DNA of 38,150 bases from the NCBI RefSeq assembly GCF_027789125.1, contig NZ_JAQFVF010000084.1:1-38150 (forward strand), given 5' to 3'. The translations under genes and the position numbers were made by a program. This document shows positions 31,803 to 38,150 of this stretch, in pieces (positions within the stretch are counted from its first letter, which is position 1; each line of letters starts with the position of its first letter). Below the pieces are notes generated by a model that was not told where the DNA came from, did not search any database, and saw only the letters and a program-made list of their open reading frames with translations. This stretch comes from Paenibacillus aestuarii. Its GTDB lineage: Bacteria > Bacillota > Bacilli > Paenibacillales > NBRC-103111.

Positions 31803-32134
31803 TCTTCCTCCCTAAATTGTGTGATCTTTCGGCCGTTGCACAACAGTTCTTCCATTCGCTCCATTTCCGCCATTACGACTTGCTTGCCAAGTGGTGTAAT
31901 CGAATAGGTTTTGCGGCGCGAATCCGTTTCAACTTCGTTCGAAGGGATGATCAGTCCTTTTTTCATCAAATTGTTGAGCGCCGTATACAAGGTCCCCGCC
32001 CCAATTTTGACACGGCCTTCGCTCATCCTCTCCACATCTTGCATCATGCCGTATCCATGCGAGGAAGAAGCATACAGCGAAACCAAAATGTAGTAAAATG
32101 CTTCGGTCAAGGGCAGCATATCCTTAGTGTTCAC
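31793..32134 (-). CDS. PadR-family transcriptional regulator
   Basis: About 113 residues. I favour GTG at 32134 (MNTKDMLPLTEAFYYILVSL): AAGG lies 9 bases upstream, and the mRNA predicted from the promoter at 32176-32204 starts about 35 bases before it. The open frame reaches TTG 32158 without a ribosome site. Winged helix of the PadR type: SSHGYGMMQDVERMSEGRVK, then GAGTLYTALNNLMKKGLI and RRKTYSITPLGKQVV. It represses its own operon with the DUF2812 gene, by analogy to LmrR/PadR; CGATATAT sites overlap the promoter. Confidence 0.9.
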   Translation of the reverse strand: MNTKDMLPLTEAFYYILVSLYASSSHGYGMMQDVERMSEGRVKIGAGTLYTALNNLMKKGLIIPSNEVETDSRRKTYSITPLGKQVVMAEMERMEELLCNGRKITQFREEECT

Positions 32135-32157
32135 CAACGGAAGCCTTCTTTCATCCA

Positions 32158-32204
32158 AATATATCGTATGACGATATATTAACTCACGATATATCGACTG
32201 TCAA
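32158..32204 (-). promoter_or_regulatory. padR promoter with PadR-type operator
   Basis: On the minus strand TTGACA (complement of 32199-32204), 17-bp spacer, TAATAT (32176-32181). CGATATATCG (32187-32196) is a perfect dyad inside the spacer; further CGATATAT-type half sites are at 32172-32179 and 32158-32166, bracketing the start of transcription. Confidence 0.75.
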
Positions 32205-32357
32205 CATATATGCACAAAAAAAGCCGATGACCCGCACGAGTCTCGACTATCCGAAAAATGGGTTTATCCGCCAAAAACCTATTAGCGATTTTGGTAAACT
32301 GCCCGTTAATACAGTCCCCAGTCTACCGTATTAGAGTAATCACTACTTCATTTTCTA
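32205..32357. other. Intergenic stretch
   Basis: Contains GGTAAACTGCCCGTTAATAC (32291 onward), a fragment of the CCCGTTAG repeat, and no gene. Confidence 0.4.
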
Positions 32358-32424
32358 TTGACTTGAGAACTATTATCAAGTAGAATAAAGCTCGCACCTA
32401 AATATGATAATGATTCTCATTATT
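32358..32424 (+). promoter_or_regulatory. Fur-controlled promoter of the iron-uptake operon
   Basis: TTGACT (32358-32363), 17-bp spacer, TAGAAT (32381-32386). About 20 bases behind the -10, GATAATGATTCTCATTATT (32406-32424) matches the 19-bp Fur box GATAATGATAATCATTATC at 16 of 19 positions. Fur with Fe(II) would block transcription. Confidence 0.88.
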
Positions 32425-32449
32425 ATAACTTGTAAATAGGAGATATATG

Positions 32450-33919
32450 ATGAAAAAATCGCTATTGGCTCTACTCTTCCTTCCAATTATACTCATAATG
32501 CTATTGCCTCAGCTTGTGAACGCTGCAAGTGATGGGATTGAAAATATGGGTAAAGCAAAGCCTATAATCTCAAATGCCCTTAATTCGGCAAAAGACGATT
32601 TGGCTAAATCGAAGCAAATTTATGATCAATACCATGATTTGTGGATGGATGTTGAGGATTCGGTTAAAGTTGATTCCAAAGCAGCATACAAAGAGATTGA
32701 AGCTGAGATGGGCCAAGTGGAATATGCGTATACGATAAATAAGCAGGAAGAAGTAGTTGCTGCCCTGCAAAAGTTACAACAAGTACTCGATCGTTACATA
32801 GAAGGTCAATACAGTCAAGTTGCCGATGTCCAAGAGGAGAATATAACACTTTCCGGATTTGTTACTCTTTTGGAGCAGACGAAAGAACAAATCGTAAAAC
32901 ACGATCAAATAGCGTCATTGAACGCGATTAGCAAGGTACGAGACAGTTGGTTAAGCGTTGAAGGTCATGTTGTTGCTCAATCAGCTTCAGTCTATAGTAA
33001 TTCTGAACGTGATATGGTGGTTGCCAACGCGATGATCACTAATCAAGACTATGACAGCGCGGCTAAAACCTTGGATGAAATGATCGCTTATCTCACTCCT
33101 CTTGCACAAAAAACGTCTTATACGTACTGGGATGCAGCTATGATTCCAATCCGGGAAGGGCTTGAAGCATTGTTGGTCGTCGGGGCCTTGCTTGCATTCG
33201 TCAAAAAATCAAACAATGGAAAAGGCGGTAAATGGATCTGGTCTGGGGTTCTTGTCGGGCTCCTCGTAAGTGCTGTCCTTGCGGTCATTGTAAAGTTCGC
33301 ATTCTCTTCCGGAGCTTTTGGTACGAATAATTATCTCATTGGAGGTTGGACAGGGATTTTTGCCTCAGTCATGTTACTCTACATGAGCTACTGGCTGCAT
33401 AGCAATTCAAATATTAAAAAGTGGAATGCTTACATTCAAACCAAAACCCAAACGGCTTTAACAACAGGACGCATTGTCTCTCTCGGTATTCTTTCATTCC
33501 TAGCCGTATTTCGTGAAGGAACAGAAACAGTTCTGTTTATTATTGGGATGGTCAATCAAATAAGCGTTCAGCAGCTTTTGCTAGGGATCTTAGTTGGATT
33601 CGGCGTTCTAGTAATCGTAGCTTTCCTCATGCTGTATGTAGGCATGAAATTGCCGGTTCGACCCTTCTTTTTAGTTTCAAGCCTTATTGTCTTTTATTTA
33701 TGCATTAAATTCACTGGCCTTGGCGTACGCAGCTTGCAGCTCGCCGGAACTGTACCGACATCCAACAGCTCGCTTCTGCCAAGTATTAACTTCATAGGAT
33801 TTTTCCCTTCCTGGGAAAGTGCCCTGCCACAAATCATTATTGCACTGGGAGCTATGGCTTTTCTTATCGGAAGCAAAATTAGCAAGCGTGTGAATAAACA
33901 ATCAACTGTTATATCCTAA
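32450..33919 (+). CDS. efeU: FTR1/EfeU-family iron permease with extracytoplasmic N-terminal domain
   Basis: About 489 residues. The second of two adjacent ATGs (32450) has the better spacing to AGGAG (7 bases). A signal peptide (KKSLLALLFLPIILIMLLPQ, then LVNAAS) is followed by an outside domain of about 195 residues and then seven membrane helices of the FTR1 permease. Numbered from the first ATG, both iron-ligand motifs are present: IREGLEAL (236-240) and FREGTETV (356-360). It moves ferric iron across the membrane. The N-terminal domain has two copies of a W-x-x-VE(D/G)-x-V...Y motif shared with the lipoprotein downstream. Fur box upstream. No EfeB peroxidase is seen. Confidence 0.93.
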   Translation: MKKSLLALLFLPIILIMLLPQLVNAASDGIENMGKAKPIISNALNSAKDDLAKSKQIYDQYHDLWMDVEDSVKVDSKAAYKEIEAEMGQVEYAYTINKQEEVVAALQKLQQVLDRYIEGQYSQVADVQEENITLSGFVTLLEQTKEQIVKHDQIASLNAISKVRDSWLSVEGHVVAQSASVYSNSERDMVVANAMITNQDYDSAAKTLDEMIAYLTPLAQKTSYTYWDAAMIPIREGLEALLVVGALLAFVKKSNNGKGGKWIWSGVLVGLLVSAVLAVIVKFAFSSGAFGTNNYLIGGWTGIFASVMLLYMSYWLHSNSNIKKWNAYIQTKTQTALTTGRIVSLGILSFLAVFREGTETVLFIIGMVNQISVQQLLLGILVGFGVLVIVAFLMLYVGMKLPVRPFFLVSSLIVFYLCIKFTGLGVRSLQLAGTVPTSNSSLLPSINFIGFFPSWESALPQIIIALGAMAFLIGSKISKRVNKQSTVIS

Positions 33920-33942
33920 CAATTTTACTCGGAGGTATTTTT

Positions 33943-34692
33943 ATGAAACAGAAAATGTTCCTGGTAACGTCTATCTTACTCATCTCGGCCTTGACACTTT
34001 CCGCTTGCGGCTCCAAAGCAACTCCGTCAACACAATCGAACAAAACTGAAGCAACAACTGCGACAGAAAAAAAGGATGAAAAGGCCGTATCTGATTCATC
34101 TATTAAAGAGGGAACTGCGAAACTACTTAAGACAGCGAAACAACTAAGTAAAGCAGCAACTGCTGGCGATGAAGCAATAATTAAAGAGACAGGTCCGAAA
34201 TTAGAAGAAGTTTGGTCATCTTTCGAGGATGGAGTGAAACCAAAATATCCCGACGTCTATGAACAAATTGAGAAAAATCTAAATCCGGCAATTGCTGCCG
34301 CTAAAGCCTCACCTCTCGATAAAGATGCCGTTTTAAAAATTGATAAAGAGTTAATTCAAGTGTTATATGATTTTTCACAAAAATTAATACCTGCTGATCA
34401 AATAAAAGCTGGGGCTACAAAAATGTTAGGAACTTCTAGCGATCTAAAAAAAGAAATTGAAGCCGGCAATGAGACTAAAGTAAAAGAACTTGGTCCTAAG
34501 CTGGAGGAAGTTTGGAGTACATTTGAAGACGGTGTTCGACCTCGCAGCGCTGATCTTTATGAGAAAATCGAAAAAAGTCTAAACCCAGAAGTAGCCGGCT
34601 CCCAAAAAAGCCCAATTGATAAAGCTGTATTAACACAATTAAACGAAGATCTAATTAAAGCGTTGAATGAAACGGTGCAGACAATAAAATAA
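33943..34692 (+). CDS. Iron-uptake-associated lipoprotein with two tandem repeats
   Basis: 249 residues, GGAGG 8 bases before the ATG, 23 bases behind the permease. Lipobox LSAC (Cys22), then a Thr/Ser/Lys-rich linker. Two repeats exactly 100 residues apart: GPKLEEVWSSFEDGVKPKYP (84-103) and GPKLEEVWSTFEDGVRPRSA (184-203), each followed by Y-E-x-IEK-x-LNP. The pattern is close to EfeM/EfeO-type extracytoplasmic iron-binding proteins and to the N-terminal domain of the permease upstream. It probably binds or hands over iron outside the membrane. It lacks a His-x-x-Glu M75 motif and a cupredoxin domain. Confidence 0.8.
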   Translation: MKQKMFLVTSILLISALTLSACGSKATPSTQSNKTEATTATEKKDEKAVSDSSIKEGTAKLLKTAKQLSKAATAGDEAIIKETGPKLEEVWSSFEDGVKPKYPDVYEQIEKNLNPAIAAAKASPLDKDAVLKIDKELIQVLYDFSQKLIPADQIKAGATKMLGTSSDLKKEIEAGNETKVKELGPKLEEVWSTFEDGVRPRSADLYEKIEKSLNPEVAGSQKSPIDKAVLTQLNEDLIKALNETVQTIK

Positions 34693-34730
34693 TTCTAAAG
34701 TCAGACTGGACTAAAGGTTTATTTAAAAAT

Positions 34731-34802
34731 GAAACAGCGGCGGACCAAGACATTTAGACCGCCGCTTTCTTTGTTAAACTAACGTGTCCCGTTAGTTTAA
34801 CG
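34731..34802 (+). repeat. Intergenic repeat doubling as iron-operon terminator
   Basis: GCGGCGG / CCGCCGC (34737-34743 / 34759-34765) followed by TTTCTTTGTT, then the near-perfect palindrome TTAAACTAACGTGTCCCGTT continuing AGTTTAA (34774-34800). It is the best preserved copy of the repeat. Confidence 0.7.
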
Positions 34803-34851
34803 CCTGCTTGCAGAATCACCTTTGATCGAAATACTTGAATGAACAAAAAAG

Positions 34852-34878
34852 TGACCCATAGCAACGGGCTGTGGGTCA
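34852..34878 (-). terminator. Terminator of the TetR-SDR operon
   Basis: TGACCCA (34852-34858) / TGGGTCA (34872-34878) with an inner AGC/GCT pair. On the minus strand CTTTTTTG follows. It lies about 145 bases behind the SDR stop. Nothing else was seen in 34803-35021. Confidence 0.65.
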
Positions 34879-35021
34879 AAATTATTTATATTTTAAAAGG
34901 GGTCAGGTTTATTATAGGCTTGATTTGATTCATTATAGCAACATGAAAATATGATTTCATACTTGTTACATTTATTCAGTGATTCATGAGTTCTTAAAGG
35001 TACGCTTCGCTTTTATCGAGT

Positions 35022-35768
35022 TTATATCATAAAGCCTCCATTTATATCGAGCGATGCACCAGTAATATAGCCTGCTTCTGGGCTAGATAAGAATGAAACC
35101 AAACTTGCGATGTCATTTGCGGTACCATAACGGCCAAGAGCAATCATATTCTTTAAGATAGAAGCCATAGAGCCTTCGGCAGGATTCATGTCGGTATCAA
35201 CCGGACCTGGCTGAATATTATTCACTGTAACCCCTTGAGGTGCCAGATCTCTTGCAAGACCGCGAGTCATAGCGGCGACCGCAGCTTTGGACATGCTATA
35301 TAAACTCATTCCGGGAAAACCGGTTACATCGGCATTCACACTCCCTATATTAATAATTCTGTCACCACTCTGCATTTGGGGCCCGGCCGCTTGAATGGCA
35401 GCAAAAACCGCTCTAATATTAACAGCAACCGTGCGGTCGAACTCTTCCATAGTAAATTGTTCATATGGTTTAACATCTAGAATCCCTGCGTTATTAACCA
35501 GTATATTTAGATGACCAAGAGCGTTGATCGCCTCATCAACTGCTGACTTAACCGAGTTCGTATCTTCACTGATTGCCCGAATGGCAATAGCTCTCCCACC
35601 TTCAGCTTCAATGCTCTTTACAAGTTCGTTAGCTTTTTCAGCAGAATTGACATACGTAAAGGCAACTGCAGCACCGTCTTTAACCAGCCTTCTAACAATT
35701 GATGCTCCAATACCCCGTGAACCTCCTGTAATTAATGCCGTCTTCCCATTTAAGAAATATGAATTCAT
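35022..35768 (-). CDS. SDR-family oxidoreductase (FabG-like)
   Basis: 248 residues, ATG at 35768 with AGGAG about 10 bases upstream. NAD(P) site TGGSRGIG (14-21), NNAG (92-95), catalytic Ser143 (NIGSVNAD), Tyr157 and Lys161 (LYSMSK), PGPVDTDM behind. The C-terminal GASLDINGGFMI is the usual SDR end. It reduces a ketone or oxidises an alcohol; such genes are often TetR-controlled defence genes against carbonyl or toxic compounds. It stands 75 bases behind tetR on the same strand and has its own promoter with the same operator as tetR. Confidence 0.92.
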   Translation of the reverse strand: MNSYFLNGKTALITGGSRGIGASIVRRLVKDGAAVAFTYVNSAEKANELVKSIEAEGGRAIAIRAISEDTNSVKSAVDEAINALGHLNILVNNAGILDVKPYEQFTMEEFDRTVAVNIRAVFAAIQAAGPQMQSGDRIINIGSVNADVTGFPGMSLYSMSKAAVAAMTRGLARDLAPQGVTVNNIQPGPVDTDMNPAEGSMASILKNMIALGRYGTANDIASLVSFLSSPEAGYITGASLDINGGFMI

Positions 35769-35803
35769 GCTATTTAATCTCCTTTGAGTTGGTTTCCAAG
35801 CGC

Positions 35804-35832
35804 ATTTTAGGGGAATGACCGTTCCAAATCAA
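35804..35832 (-). promoter_or_regulatory. SDR promoter with TetR-type operator
   Basis: On the minus strand TTGATT (complement of 35827-35832), 17-bp spacer, TAAAAT (35804-35809). The spacer starts with TGGAACGGTCATTCC, close to the sequence at the tetR promoter (GGAACGATCGTTTC). Both promoters also share TTGGTTTC-x-A-x-G on the other side. Confidence 0.7.
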
Positions 35833-35843
35833 AACAAAAAAAA

Positions 35844-36404
35844 TTATCGTAAAAAGTAAAGAGACGTCTCTAAAATGGTATCCACTGTTTTTCTATCTGC
35901 AGCCGCAACGGTGATGGTGAGTCCATTCGTGACATTAACGAGGTATTGAGAAAGATCACGTAAATTGGGATTACCTTTTATTTCACCATTGGCAATTCCG
36001 CGTGTAAGCAATTGAAAGAAAGCTCGTTCTCTTAAGTTATTGTTCGTACTAACTCTTGCTCGAACTTCCGGATGCTCACTCATCTCCAAGGATGCATAGA
36101 TTAGCAAGCAAGTTCTAACACTATTATGTTCAAACAATCTATTGTAAAACCTCAATAGCACTTCTTTACAAGTCCCCGGCTCATATAAAATGGAAGTAAT
36201 ATCACTCGTTTTCTCCCCATAACGGTCCAACGCAACTAAGTACAAGTCTTCCTTGCTTCGGAATGTCTGGTAGATGCTGCTCCGGTTTAGAGATAATGCG
36301 CTAACCAAATCCTGCATGGATGTTCCCTGGTAACCTTTTTCACGAAAAACATCAATGGCCTTATCGATTGTCTCTTCAATTTGAAATGTTTTTAGTCTAG
36401 ACAT
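35844..36404 (-). CDS. TetR-family transcriptional regulator
   Basis: 186 residues, ATG at 36404 behind GGGGATGATGATTA. N-terminal helix-turn-helix: ETIDKAIDVFREKGYQGTSM (11-30), QDLVSALSLNRSSIYQTFRS (31-50), K-E-D-L-Y. The C-terminal ligand domain (50-186) has a TetR_C fold of the YxaF/AcrR kind. It represses its own gene and the SDR gene 75 bases downstream; both promoters carry the same operator. The inducer is unknown. Confidence 0.92.
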   Translation of the reverse strand: MSRLKTFQIEETIDKAIDVFREKGYQGTSMQDLVSALSLNRSSIYQTFRSKEDLYLVALDRYGEKTSDITSILYEPGTCKEVLLRFYNRLFEHNSVRTCLLIYASLEMSEHPEVRARVSTNNNLRERAFFQLLTRGIANGEIKGNPNLRDLSQYLVNVTNGLTITVAAADRKTVDTILETSLYFLR

Positions 36405-36426
36405 TAATCATCATCCCCTGTTACTT

Positions 36427-36485
36427 ATGCTATCTCAAGTTGGTTTCAATGTCAACATTTTTCAGAAACGATCGTTCCAAATCAA
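36427..36485 (-). promoter_or_regulatory. tetR promoter with operator
   Basis: On the minus strand TTGACA (complement of 36450-36455), 17-bp spacer, TAGCAT (36427-36432). Upstream of it AACGATCGTT (36467-36476) is a perfect 10-bp dyad within the stretch GAAACGATCGTTCCAAATC (36465-36483), which is mirrored at the SDR promoter. Confidence 0.7.
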
Positions 36486-36721
36486 CTTATCAAGTTGAGA
36501 GCGATTAGATGTTTTTCATTCGTTAATCATTGTGTGAAAAGAAATATAGAAACCATTGGGATTATCGCCTTGGATAAGATGGGAATGAGGATTTTAGTTA
36601 AACAATATTAGAATTCCCTCTATTTATGATGATATCACGCATTGGATGTAACCTGCCCGTTAGCCAATCATGCAGCGCGCGAAACAGCGCTGCATCACAG
36701 AGGATGAAAATGAAATCAAAA
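36486..36721. repeat. Intergenic stretch with a hairpin repeat
   Basis: CCCGTTAGCCAATCATGCAG (from 36657) contains a perfect 9-bp stem ATGCAGCGC / GCGCTGCAT (36670-36678 / 36687-36695), then CACAGAGGATGAAAATG. It is the same unit as 25718-25765 (CCCGTTAGCCATCATGCCGC...CACAGAAAATGAAAG). No gene was seen. Confidence 0.55.
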
Positions 36722-36920
36722 AGCCGTCAATACTGCTACTACGGCTGGGAGAAGAAGGTCGATGAACTATGGTGCGGTAGAGCCCATCCGTTAGTCTGAC
36801 TCCGACGACCACGGTGCATCACAGAATGTCGCTCCCTCTTGGGAAGCACTCATGGTAGATTAATCCTATTTTGGTTGTTGCACCAGCTCCAATTTTAGTG
36901 CCGTAGGAAGGATGCTTTCA
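36722..36920 (+). ncRNA. Left non-coding region of the IS110 element, possible bridge-RNA locus
   Basis: About 200 non-coding bases directly before the transposase are rich in pairing: AGCCGT/ACGGCT (36722-36727 / 36741-36746), GGTCG/CGACC (36758-36762 / 36809-36813) enclosing a large loop, and GCTCCC/GGGAAGC (36828-36844). IS110-group elements encode the bridge RNA that guides target and donor recognition at this place. The ends of the element and the RNA cannot be fixed here. Confidence 0.4.
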
Positions 36921-38138
36921 ATGGAAATTCTCATTGAACGCGCATGTGGTTTGGATGTTCATAAAGACTCCATTACAGCATGTGTAATGACACCAGAAGG
37001 AAAGGAGATTTGTACGTTTTCTACTAAAACAGTCTTTTTGTTGCAATTAATCGACTGGATTAAAAAACATGGATGTACTCATGTTGCTATGGAAAGCACA
37101 GGAGTCTTTTGGAAGCCAATTGTTAACCTGCTAGAAGCTGAGGATATCGAGTTTTTAGTCGTAAATGCCCAACATATGAAGGCACTACCAGGACGTAAAA
37201 CAGATGTCAAAGATGCTGAATGGATCGCCCAACTTCTACGCCATGGACTTCTAAAAGCTAGCTTCGTTCCAAACCGCGATCAACGAGAACTTCGAGAGTT
37301 AGTCCGTTATCGCCGAAGCATTATTGAAGAACGGGCCAGACAGCACAATCGAATACAAAAGGTTCTAGAAGGAGCAAACATTAAACTCGGCTCTGTTGTT
37401 TCCGATATTATGGGCGTTTCCTCTAAGGATATGCTTCGCGCTATTGCAGAAGGTGAAGATGATCCTGAGAAATTGGCAAACTTCGCTCAACGAACACTGA
37501 AAAAGAAGAAAGCAGAACTTGAGCTAGCTCTTCGAGGTTACGTAAACCCCCATCAGCGTTTAATGATCAAGACAATTCTAACTCATATTGACTTTCTGTC
37601 CGAACAAATTGAAATGTTAGATCAAGAAATTGCAAACAGGGTTAGTTCGTATCAAGAAGACGTAGAACGCTTGGACTCCATACCTGGAATTGCCCCTCGG
37701 ATGGCGGAACAGATTCTAGCTGAACTCGGAACAAACATAGAGAAACAGTTTCCTAGTGCGGCTCACTTATGTTCTTGGGCTGCATTAGTGCCTGGACATA
37801 ATGAGAGCGCCGGCAAACGAAAGTCTTCCAAAGGCAAAAAAGGAAACAAATATTTAAAATCTGCTTTAACAGAAGCAGCGCATTCGGTAGGTGCATCCAA
37901 AAACTATCTTGGTGCAATGTATAGGCGAACTTTAGCACGAAAAGGCAGAAAAAGAGCTGCTATTGTTGTGGCCCATGCCATGCTAAGAATCGCTTATTAT
38001 TTATTGACAAGAAAAGAAATGTATGTTGATCTAGGTGAAGATTACTTTGACAAACAGAAACTCGGAGCAATTGTACGGAATTCAGTTCGAAGGCTTGAGA
38101 GCTTAGGTTATAACGTTTCGATTTCGGAAGTCTCCTGA
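36921..38138 (+). CDS. IS110-family transposase (DEDD recombinase)
   Basis: 405 residues from ATG 36921. AGGAAGG is 9 bases upstream of it and touches the ATG at 36912, which is therefore unlikely. N-terminal RuvC-like DEDD domain: Asp12 (CGLDVHKDS), Glu58 (AMESTGVFWKP), Asp95 and Asp98 (GRKTDVKDAEW). A coiled middle part (LKKKKAELELALRG) follows, then the C-terminal Transposase_20 domain with LDSIPGIAPRMAEQILAELG, then SWAALVPGHNESAGKRKSSK holding the catalytic Ser. The protein appears complete; the right end of the element lies beyond the window (12 bases remain). No mutations, so the element may be active. It may belong to either subgroup. Confidence 0.93.
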   Translation: MEILIERACGLDVHKDSITACVMTPEGKEICTFSTKTVFLLQLIDWIKKHGCTHVAMESTGVFWKPIVNLLEAEDIEFLVVNAQHMKALPGRKTDVKDAEWIAQLLRHGLLKASFVPNRDQRELRELVRYRRSIIEERARQHNRIQKVLEGANIKLGSVVSDIMGVSSKDMLRAIAEGEDDPEKLANFAQRTLKKKKAELELALRGYVNPHQRLMIKTILTHIDFLSEQIEMLDQEIANRVSSYQEDVERLDSIPGIAPRMAEQILAELGTNIEKQFPSAAHLCSWAALVPGHNESAGKRKSSKGKKGNKYLKSALTEAAHSVGASKNYLGAMYRRTLARKGRKRAAIVVAHAMLRIAYYLLTRKEMYVDLGEDYFDKQKLGAIVRNSVRRLESLGYNVSISEVS

Positions 38139-38150
38139 TCCCCCCATTTC

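Noticed and set aside
1..38150. tRNA, rRNA or prophage
   Set aside because: No cloverleaf with CCA-type ends, no rRNA-like sequence and no phage structural genes were recognised in the window.

Overview
The window looks like a chromosomal segment of a low-to-moderate GC Gram-positive bacterium of the Paenibacillus type. The clues are strong AGGAGG ribosome sites, several TTG/GTG starts, Gram-positive lipoboxes, an S-layer-homology remnant, a Fur box, PadR/DUF2812 and MerR/aldo-keto reductase pairs, and protein families typical of Paenibacillaceae. Species was not determined.

Layout. 1-1461 is the 5' part of a solute-binding lipoprotein gene that leaves the window, followed by a decayed SLH gene. 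2562-5642 is ileS of the eukaryote-like type 2 (the mupirocin-tolerant type). It abuts an IS6-family transposase remnant, so its leader is IS-derived. 5.9-14.6 kb is a patchwork of quinone/electrophile-detoxification genes: two ring-cleaving dioxygenases, one intact and one broken MhqD-like hydrolase, a DoxX (MhqP-like) remnant, XapX proteins, decayed YcaC-type isochorismatase copies, a broken pirin, and a YjdI/YjdJ pair with one partner truncated. 14.2-17.7 kb has a heme-copper-oxidase-like membrane protein, a broken cytochrome c, an MFS exporter and a KatA-type catalase. 21.8-18.2 kb (minus strand) reads as one operon: xapX, a His-rich-tailed amidohydrolase, a CDGSH protein, Dps and a chloroperoxidase-like hydrolase. 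It is divergent from the one intact isochorismatase. 23-26 kb is IS debris and short repeats around a LysR gene. 26.4-36.4 kb holds regulator/enzyme pairs (LysR-SDR, MerR-AKR, PadR-DUF2812, TetR-SDR), a LysE exporter and a Fur-controlled FTR1 iron permease with a repeat-bearing lipoprotein. The window ends in an IS110-family transposase with its non-coding left flank.

How it fits together. The central 17 kb appears to come from repeated duplication and decay of one module, a divergent xapX / isochorismatase pair linked to dioxygenase-hydrolase genes. Three intergenic regions keep the same LysR-type box (CTAT-N7-ATAG) and promoter even where the downstream gene is dead. With catalase, Dps, CDGSH, AKR and SDRs, the region reads as an electrophile/oxidative-stress island. 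It is being remodelled by IS elements and by an abundant intergenic hairpin repeat that also serves as terminators.
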